Below are positions 58,693 to 64,000 of a stretch of DNA of 64,000 bases, piece by piece. The notes beneath the pieces were generated by a model, which worked only from the letters and a program-made list of their open reading frames with translations, was not told where the DNA came from and made no database searches. Each line of letters opens with the position of its first letter. Within the stretch, counting starts at the first letter, position 1. Source of the DNA: Sphaerochaeta associata (GTDB taxonomy: Bacteria; Spirochaetota; Spirochaetia; Sphaerochaetales; Sphaerochaetaceae). Location: positions 620,001 to 684,000 of the forward strand of contig NZ_CP094929.1 in assembly GCF_022869165.1 (NCBI RefSeq), in the 5' to 3' direction. The position numbers and the translations under genes were made by a program.

Positions 58693-59784
58693 TTACCTCT
58701 GTATACGGGCACTGCCGCCTTGGGCCAGTGCTTCGACCTGAGAGAGCGTCGCCATGGTGGTATCCCCTGGGTAACTGGTCAAGAGGGCCCCATGAGCCCA
58801 GCCGAGTCTGAGCGCCTCTTGTGGATTCCTGCCTTCCAAAAGGCCGTAGATCAGGCCGCTGGCAAAACCGTCGCCGCCTCCGACGCGGTCATACACGTCG
58901 AGTTCGCAGGTAGGTGCCTGATAGCCTTTTCCATCAAGATAGAGCACTGCGCTCCAACGGTGTCGATTGGTCGACTGGACCTCCCGCATCGTCGTGGCGA
59001 CAGCCTTGATGGAAGGAAAGCGCTTTTGCACCGACTCCATCATACTGTAGAAGGAGGAAGGGTCGAGCTTGTCGGTCTTCACCACCTCAGGACCTTTCAA
59101 TCCAAGTCCAAGTTGCAGATCCTCTTCGTTTCCGATCAAGACATCAACGTGCTCGACGATGGAGGAGAGGACCTTTTGTGCATGCTCCTGAGGTTTGTCG
59201 GAGAGCGATTTCCAGAGCTTTTCACGGTAGTTGAGGTCGAAGGAGACCACCGCCCCCTGCTGTTTTGCTTTGTTCATCGCCTTGATGATCAAGGCAGGAG
59301 TGGAAGGGGAGAGCGCGGAGAAAATACCTCCGCTGTGAAACCAGCGGACGCCGCCTGCAAGCAGGGCGTCCCAGTCGAAGCTTTTTTCGTCCAACAGGGC
59401 TGCTGCTTCATTGCTCCGGTTGTAGAACACGACCGGGGCCCTCAGACCTTGTCCTCGGTTGCTGTAGACGTGAGCCATATTCGGACCACGTACTCCATCG
59501 TGGGCAAAGCGTTTGTAGAAGGAAGCAACCCCCATTCGACGTACCTCTGCTTCAATCTTCAATCCGATGGGGTAATCGACCATGGCACTGGCAATGGCCG
59601 TACGCTGACCGAACGCCCTGCTGAGGTTCGCAGCTACATTGAACTCCCCGCCGGAGACATGAAGGTCAAGCTGGGAAGCATATTCGAACGGAATGACTCC
59701 CGGGTCAAAGCGGACCACCAGAGCTCCGAGAGAGAGCAAATCCAGATGGGCATGCTCCTTGGGCATGAGTGCAAGCTGAGCCAT
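58693..59784 (-). CDS. PfkB-family sugar kinase (2-keto-3-deoxygluconate kinase-like)
   Basis: A 363-aa ribokinase-fold kinase. The N-terminal substrate motif is VSGGEFNVAANLSRAFG and the C-terminal PfkB signature is DVYDRVGGGDGFASGLIYGLL, with the catalytic aspartate in GGGDGF. The SGGEFNVAANL segment and overall length resemble KdgK. Next to a 6-phosphogluconate dehydrogenase, it may phosphorylate a keto-aldonate such as 2-keto-3-deoxygluconate or a ketogluconate. It starts after AGGAGG. Confidence 0.88.
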   Translation of the reverse strand: MAQLALMPKEHAHLDLLSLGALVVRFDPGVIPFEYASQLDLHVSGGEFNVAANLSRAFGQRTAIASAMVDYPIGLKIEAEVRRMGVASFYKRFAHDGVRGPNMAHVYSNRGQGLRAPVVFYNRSNEAAALLDEKSFDWDALLAGGVRWFHSGGIFSALSPSTPALIIKAMNKAKQQGAVVSFDLNYREKLWKSLSDKPQEHAQKVLSSIVEHVDVLIGNEEDLQLGLGLKGPEVVKTDKLDPSSFYSMMESVQKRFPSIKAVATTMREVQSTNRHRWSAVLYLDGKGYQAPTCELDVYDRVGGGDGFASGLIYGLLEGRNPQEALRLGWAHGALLTSYPGDTTMATLSQVEALAQGGSARIQR

Positions 59785-59799
59785 AACAACCTCCTCAGG

Positions 59800-61245
59800 T
59801 CAAATGCTATACGTAGTGGAAGCGGTGTTGCCTCCACGGCCGGTCCAATTGGTATGGAAGAACTGTCCACGAGGACTGTCGACCCGTTCATAGGTGTGAG
59901 CCCCAAAGTAGTCTCTCTGAGCCTGCAGCAGGTTGGCCGGCAGGTTCTCGGTCCGATAGCTGTCGAACCAAGAGAGTGCTGCGCCAAGCGACGGGGTGGG
60001 AACGCCGTTGAGAGCGGCAGCTGCAACCACTTCGCGCAGTTGCTGCTGGGTTTCGGTCAGGATTCTGGAGAAGTAGGGGTCCAGGATGAGGTTCTTCAGT
60101 GAAGGATCCTTGCTGAAGGCCTGACTGATCTTATCCAGGAAGGCCGAGCGGATGATGCATCCACCCCTCCACAGAAGCGCGATGCCTCCCAGGTTCAGAT
60201 TCCATTTGTTCTCCTCTCCTGCCGTTTTGATCAGGGAGAAACCTTGGGCGTAACTGATGATCTTCGCCGCATACAATGCAGAGCGCAGTGCCTCGATGAA
60301 ATCCTTCCTATCTGCAACAGGAGCTGATGGATTGAAGTCGAATACCTTGCTTGCCGCAACGCGCTCTTCCTTCTGGCTTGAGACGCTGCGGGCAAAAACC
60401 GATTCAACGATCAAGGTAAGAGGAACACCGGCGTGCAAGGCGCTGATGCCGGTCCATTTACCGGTACCCTTCTGTCCGGCGGTATCGAGGATCTTATCCA
60501 GAAGAGCCGAACCGTCCTCCTCGCGGTACCCCAGGATGTCACGCGTGATTTCTATAAGGTAGGAGTCGAGCTCACCCTTGTTCCACTCCGAGAAGACAGC
60601 CTGCATTTCGTCGTTGGAGAGCTTGAGAAGCCTTCTCATCAGGTCATAGACCTCTCCGATAAGCTGCATGTCACCGTATTCGATGCCGTTGTGCACCATT
60701 TTTACAAAGTGACCCGCTCCGCCGCTTCCAATCCAATCGCAGCAGGGAATTCCATCAACGTGGGCGGAAATGCTCTGCAGGATCGGTTTTACCTGCTCCC
60801 AGGCTTCAACTGAACCTCCTGGCATGATGGACGGACCCTTCAAGGCTCCTTCTTCTCCACCGGACACACCGGTTCCGATATACCAAAGGCCTTGGTTTTC
60901 CACATAGGCCATCCGTCTCTGGCTGTCCTCGTAGTTGGAGTTCCCTCCATCGATGATGATGTCACCCTTGTCCAGCAGTGGCAGCAACGTCTCGATGGTG
61001 TCGTCCACCGCCTGGCCTGCCTTGACCATCATCATCACCTTGCGCGGTGTCTGAAGTGCCTCGACGAGCTGGCGGAGGCTATGGGTGCCGATGATTTGCT
61101 TTCCATTCGCCCTGCCGGCGATGAAGGAATCTACTTTGTCGATGCTTCGGTTGTATACTGCAACACTGAATCCCTTGCTCTCGAGGTTGAGTACAAGGTT
61201 CTCCCCCATTACTGCGAGGCCGATCAGTCCGATGGTTGCTTTCAT
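59800..61245 (-). CDS. gnd: 6-phosphogluconate dehydrogenase, decarboxylating
   Basis: A 481-aa enzyme that oxidises and decarboxylates 6-phosphogluconate to ribulose-5-phosphate. It has the NADP motif GLAVMGENLVLN with NRS (32-34), the SGGEEGALKGPSIMPGG loop and the catalytic residues K182, H185/N186 and E189 in FVKMVHNGIEYGDMQ. Length and C-terminal tail are normal for the dimeric long form. It sits 12 nt after the rpiR-type gene and before a sugar kinase, so it serves a gluconate-type accessory pathway here rather than being in a central-metabolism cluster. Confidence 0.95.
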   Translation of the reverse strand: MKATIGLIGLAVMGENLVLNLESKGFSVAVYNRSIDKVDSFIAGRANGKQIIGTHSLRQLVEALQTPRKVMMMVKAGQAVDDTIETLLPLLDKGDIIIDGGNSNYEDSQRRMAYVENQGLWYIGTGVSGGEEGALKGPSIMPGGSVEAWEQVKPILQSISAHVDGIPCCDWIGSGGAGHFVKMVHNGIEYGDMQLIGEVYDLMRRLLKLSNDEMQAVFSEWNKGELDSYLIEITRDILGYREEDGSALLDKILDTAGQKGTGKWTGISALHAGVPLTLIVESVFARSVSSQKEERVAASKVFDFNPSAPVADRKDFIEALRSALYAAKIISYAQGFSLIKTAGEENKWNLNLGGIALLWRGGCIIRSAFLDKISQAFSKDPSLKNLILDPYFSRILTETQQQLREVVAAAALNGVPTPSLGAALSWFDSYRTENLPANLLQAQRDYFGAHTYERVDSPRGQFFHTNWTGRGGNTASTTYSI

Positions 61246-61257
61246 GATAATTCTCCT

Positions 61258-62100
61258 CTAGATGCGTCGTTTTGCGATGACACTTCTCATTTTATTTAAA
61301 TTCTCGACCCCGGTCTCTCCAATGTGCTCAAGCACCTCCACATAAAGGACGTCGATGAGCACAAGACTGGTGATTCTTGTAGAAAAGGACTCGGCCACCA
61401 CCGATGAGGTGGGGTTGCTGACACTGAGCACCAGATTCCCCAGCTTTGCCAGCGGAGAACGAATGTTGCTGGTCAGGATAATCAAAAAGCAGCCGTTATT
61501 GCGAAGCTCCTCGGCAAGGGCCAGGGTGTCGTGGCCTGCTCCCGTGTGTGAGATGAGCAGGGCCGCATCGCCTTCACCTGCCTGGCTTGCAAGCATCAGC
61601 TGCATATGGTAGTCGGAGGCGTACTGGCAGTTCAGCCCGGTTCTGATGAGCTTGTGATAGGCATCCTGTGCCAGGATGTTCGATCCACCGAGGCCCATTA
61701 GAAAGAGGGTGTGGGAGAGTGCAAACCGCTTGGCCGCCTCCTTGAGGACGTTGCGGTCAAGCTTGGCGTAGGTCTCTTCGAGGTTTTTTCTTGCATTGGC
61801 AAAGACCATGTCGGCGGGATCCTCTCCTTCCGATACTTCCGTCTCGAAGAGTTGTTCGCTTGATGGGATGGTCTCACGTGCCAGGGCGATGCGAAAGCGT
61901 TGGTATCCGGTATACCCGAGTTTTCTGGCAAAGCGCACCATCGTCGATTCGCTGATGCCGATACGCTCGGCCAGCTCCTCGATGCTTGGGTTCACCGACT
62001 CCTTGGGATGCTCGAGGATGAAGTCGGCAATCTTCTTCTCCTTGGCGCTGAGTGTTGCATACTTGGTGCGAATGGTGTAGATGGCACTGACTTCCTGCAT
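61258..62100 (-). CDS. MurR/RpiR-family transcriptional regulator
   Basis: A 280-aa protein with an N-terminal helix-turn-helix (SIEELAERIGISESTMVRFARKLGY) and a C-terminal SIS sugar-phosphate-binding domain (FLMGLGGSNILAQDAYHKLIRTG, ALLISHTGAGHDTLALAEEL). It likely senses a phosphorylated aldonate or ketose. It is first in the minus operon with gnd and divergent from the CUT1 importer at 62242, and probably controls both. Palindromic AT-rich sites lie in the 141-bp gap. Confidence 0.93.
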   Translation of the reverse strand: MQEVSAIYTIRTKYATLSAKEKKIADFILEHPKESVNPSIEELAERIGISESTMVRFARKLGYTGYQRFRIALARETIPSSEQLFETEVSEGEDPADMVFANARKNLEETYAKLDRNVLKEAAKRFALSHTLFLMGLGGSNILAQDAYHKLIRTGLNCQYASDYHMQLMLASQAGEGDAALLISHTGAGHDTLALAEELRNNGCFLIILTSNIRSPLAKLGNLVLSVSNPTSSVVAESFSTRITSLVLIDVLYVEVLEHIGETGVENLNKMRSVIAKRRI

Positions 62101-62241
62101 CGGCTTCCCCTTGTATCACAGTATAGTATGAAAAAAATATTCAGGCAATCAGAAATAAATATTCATTTATCGCTTCACTTCTGGAAAAAACGGGGTATAC
62201 TAAGAGAAAGGTTGTACAAATCAAAAGGAGTGTAGTGTAGT
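62101..62241. promoter_or_regulatory. Divergent control region between rpiR-type gene and importer
   Basis: It contains TGAAAAAAATATTCA (62129-62143) and the near-palindrome AAATAAATATTCATTT (62153-62168), sharing AATATTCA and spaced about two helical turns apart. A plus-strand promoter is TTCACT (62174-62179), 16 nt, TATACT (62196-62201). The sites are candidates for the RpiR-type regulator. Confidence 0.55.
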
Positions 62242-63516
62242 ATGAAAACAAGAAACGTACTGGTTGTATTGGCACTGGTATTCTGCTTGGCTTTCCCCCT
62301 GTTTGCACAGGGTGCTGTTGAGGCAGCCCCAAAGCAGGAAATCCGCGTTCTCTTGGCGAACCATCCGTATGGTGAGCTCTTGAAGACCAAGATTCCTGAA
62401 TTCGAAGCAAAGACCGGCATCAAGGTCAACTATGAGAGTCTGCAGGAGAGCCAGCTGACCAACAAGCTCACCACCGAGTTTGCCACCAAGAGCTCGACGG
62501 TCGATGTATTCATGACTCGTCCGTTGCAGGAAGGTCTGATGTTCATCAAGAACGGTTGGTATGAAGGTTTGGACAGTTACAACTTTGCAGATTATCCGAC
62601 CAACTCGGTTGATATCGGTAGAAAGGACGGCAAAGCCTACATCGTACCGCTGGTAACCGAATGGCAGGTGCTCTACTATCGCAAGGACCTGTTCAAGAAA
62701 GCCGGTCTCTCCGTTCCCACCAACTTCACCGAACTCGAAGCCGCCGCCAAAGCCCTGAACAAGGATGGCGTTGCTGGTTTTGCATCCCGCGGAAAGGGAG
62801 CGGCTGCAGTCACCCAGCTTTCCAGCTATGTGTATAACTTTGGCGGCAGGTACCTGGACGGCGGAAAGGCTGTATTCGACAGCCCCGAAGCTCTTGAGGC
62901 CATCCGCTACTACGGCAGACTTTTGGGTAATTATGGACCTCAGGGTGTGACCAGCATGTCTTGGGAAAATGTCATGCCTGTCTTCCAGGCCGGCAAGGTA
63001 GCCATGTGGACTGATGCTTCAGTCTTCTACGGCCAGATCGTCGATCCCGCCAAGACGCAGATTCCTGCCGCCGACATCGGTGTTGCACAGCTTCCCAGAG
63101 GCCCGAAGGGCGACAGTCCGTTCATCGTAGTCTCCTGGGGTATGGCTATGTCCTCTGCTTCCAAGAACAAGGATGCTGCCAAGCAGTTCCTCGATTGGGC
63201 GACCAGCAAGGAACTTGCCATCGAAGGTATGCTTTCCAATATCACCATGGCCCGCGACAGTGCTTGGGCTGATGCTGAAGTCCGCAAGATCATGAACCCC
63301 GGTTTGGTTGAGACCCAGGCACACGCAGCAAAGAACGGCTATCCGTACGACCGTCCGTTCATGAGCTCCGTCGGCCAGGCCCGCGACCTTATCGGTGAAG
63401 TGATCATCGAGTCCATCAATACGAAGGGTACCAGTGCCAAGCTCGCTTCGCTTGCACAAGAGAAAGTGAAGGCGGTTGACGAGCTGCTTAAGACCGACGG
63501 TGAGTACGGTCTCTAG
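62242..63516 (+). CDS. Sugar ABC transporter substrate-binding protein (CUT1)
   Basis: A 424-aa protein with a signal peptide (KTRN, then VLVVLALVFCLAFPLFAQG) ending in the same LFAQG form as the protein at 9871. The mature family-1 part contains IRVLLANHPYGELLKTKIPEFEAKTGI, VPTNFTELEAAAKALNKDG and AMSSASKNKDAAKQFLDWATSKE. It starts after AAAAGGAGTGTAGTGTAGT. It feeds the permease at 63584. Co-location with gnd and a keto-aldonate-type kinase suggests an oligosaccharide that yields a hexonate or uronate. Confidence 0.92.
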   Translation: MKTRNVLVVLALVFCLAFPLFAQGAVEAAPKQEIRVLLANHPYGELLKTKIPEFEAKTGIKVNYESLQESQLTNKLTTEFATKSSTVDVFMTRPLQEGLMFIKNGWYEGLDSYNFADYPTNSVDIGRKDGKAYIVPLVTEWQVLYYRKDLFKKAGLSVPTNFTELEAAAKALNKDGVAGFASRGKGAAAVTQLSSYVYNFGGRYLDGGKAVFDSPEALEAIRYYGRLLGNYGPQGVTSMSWENVMPVFQAGKVAMWTDASVFYGQIVDPAKTQIPAADIGVAQLPRGPKGDSPFIVVSWGMAMSSASKNKDAAKQFLDWATSKELAIEGMLSNITMARDSAWADAEVRKIMNPGLVETQAHAAKNGYPYDRPFMSSVGQARDLIGEVIIESINTKGTSAKLASLAQEKVKAVDELLKTDGEYGL

Positions 63517-63534
63517 ACCTGGATGAGATGTATT

Positions 63535-63561
63535 TGGCCGACCGAGTAGATCGGTCGGCCA
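63535..63561 (+). terminator. Hairpin after binding-protein gene
   Basis: TGGCCGACCGA / TCGGTCGGCCA is a perfect 11-bp stem with a GTAGA loop, 18 nt after the binding-protein stop and 22 nt before the permease start. Confidence 0.65.
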
Positions 63562-63583
63562 CTTGTGCTACAAGGAGCTTTCT

Positions 63584-64000
63584 ATGGTTCGACAAGGATT
63601 CTTCGAGAAAAACCTACGGTATATTTTCCCGCTTCCAGCAGTCCTGTTTGTAGTTGTCCTGATGGTATTTCCTGTGGCATATACCTTCTTTCTCAGCTTT
63701 ACGGATTGGACGCTCACCAGCGGCAGGCCGCTGTCGGTAGTCGGCCTGAAAAGTTATCTGCAGGTTCTGAAGGAGCCTCGGTTCCTGGAAGCCTTGGGTA
63801 GAACCTTCTATTTCACCTTCGGCTCGGTAATCGTTGAGATGTTGCTGGGCACTGCCCTGGCTTTGATCCTCAATCGCTCGTTCAAGGGCAAGGGCGTGGT
63901 CAAGACGCTGCTTCTGCTTCCCTTGGTCGCCACGCCGGTTGCAATCGGCATTGTGTGGAACCTGTTTTATGACCCGACCATTGGTATCCTCAACTATGTT
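63584..64000 (+). CDS. Sugar ABC transporter permease (MalF-like), 3' end outside window
   Basis: The frame from ATG 63584, 6 nt after AAGGAG, stays open to the window edge (139 codons). It reads NLRYIFPLPAVLFVVVLMVFP, then FFLSFTDWTLTSGRPLSVVGL, and later FYFTFGSVIVEMLLGTALALI and LLLLPLVATPVAIGIVWNLFY, which match the first half of a MalF-type permease. It is the partner of the binding protein at 62242. A MalG-type gene is expected to the right. Confidence 0.9.
   Translation, partial: MVRQGFFEKNLRYIFPLPAVLFVVVLMVFPVAYTFFLSFTDWTLTSGRPLSVVGLKSYLQVLKEPRFLEALGRTFYFTFGSVIVEMLLGTALALILNRSFKGKGVVKTLLLLPLVATPVAIGIVWNLFYDPTIGILNYV

Noticed and set aside
56678-60102. Long plus-strand open frames opposite the Gfo/Idh, MDR, PfkB and gnd genes
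   Set aside because: They mirror four genes with complete catalytic motifs. No recognisable domain or start signal was found in the plus frames.
1-64000. CRISPR arrays, tRNA or rRNA genes, prophage
   Set aside because: No regularly spaced repeats, no cloverleaf with a CCA end and no phage structural or integrase genes were recognised on either strand by eye.

Overview
The window looks like chromosome from a free-living, saccharolytic spirochete, most probably Sphaerochaeta or a close relative. This is inferred from three things: secreted solute-binding proteins whose signal peptides end in an 'LFAQG'-like cleavage region, the density of sugar ABC importers with their own catabolic genes, and the mid-range base composition. 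No rRNA, tRNA or CRISPR array was seen. One insertion sequence is present. Almost every gene belongs to a carbohydrate uptake or catabolic cassette with its own local regulator.

Layout. 1-2036: end of a sugar ABC ATPase and an aldehyde dehydrogenase. 2154-14732: an inositol-type divergon. On the minus strand lie iolG-iolD-iolE. On the plus strand lie an ABC ATPase, a dehydrogenase, an RbsC-type permease, a binding protein, a second dehydrogenase and two TIM-barrel isomerase-like genes, followed by a LacI-family regulator. Two inverted LacI-type operators sit just downstream of two back-to-back promoters. 14720-23352: an ATPase-less CUT1 importer with a PHP phosphoesterase, an AraC regulator, a GH38-like DUF5054 protein and a carbohydrate-binding-like protein. 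23403-27832: an MBL hydrolase coupled to glyoxalase I, a SulP transporter, an AraC regulator and a transaldolase-family protein without the Schiff-base lysine. 27829-33544: a sugar operon (FucI-like isomerase, split transketolase, FGGY kinase) with a divergent DeoR regulator. 33799-37825: a CUT1 importer with a nucleoside-hydrolase-like gene. 37806-47405 (minus): another CUT1 importer with GH127, GH106-like and GH43 enzymes, suggesting arabinose/rhamnose-containing plant polysaccharides. 47625-49858: a GNAT enzyme, an OadB-type sodium-pump subunit and a 41-aa OadG-like membrane protein. 49986-51607: an IS4-family element. 51713-56570: ThuA-like protein, oxidoreductase, single-domain asparaginase, AI-2E-type transporter and an autoinhibited Fic protein. 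56564-64000: an RpiR-Gnd-PfkB-MDR-Gfo/Idh operon divergent from a further CUT1 importer that runs off the right edge.

How it fits together. Importers bring in sugars and oligosaccharides. The CUT1 systems lack an ATPase gene and must share one encoded elsewhere. Dehydrogenases, isomerases, dehydratases, kinases and transketolase halves then feed central metabolism. All five complete binding-protein genes are followed within about 10-21 nt by a strong hairpin before the next gene, so a common transcript-stabilising or attenuating design seems to set high binding-protein expression.

Most interesting points: the multi-dehydrogenase inositol-type divergon with its symmetric operators, the possible apulose-type transketolase operon, the lysine-less transaldolase homologue, the repeated hairpins, and the palindromic boxes over the promoter of the Fic gene.
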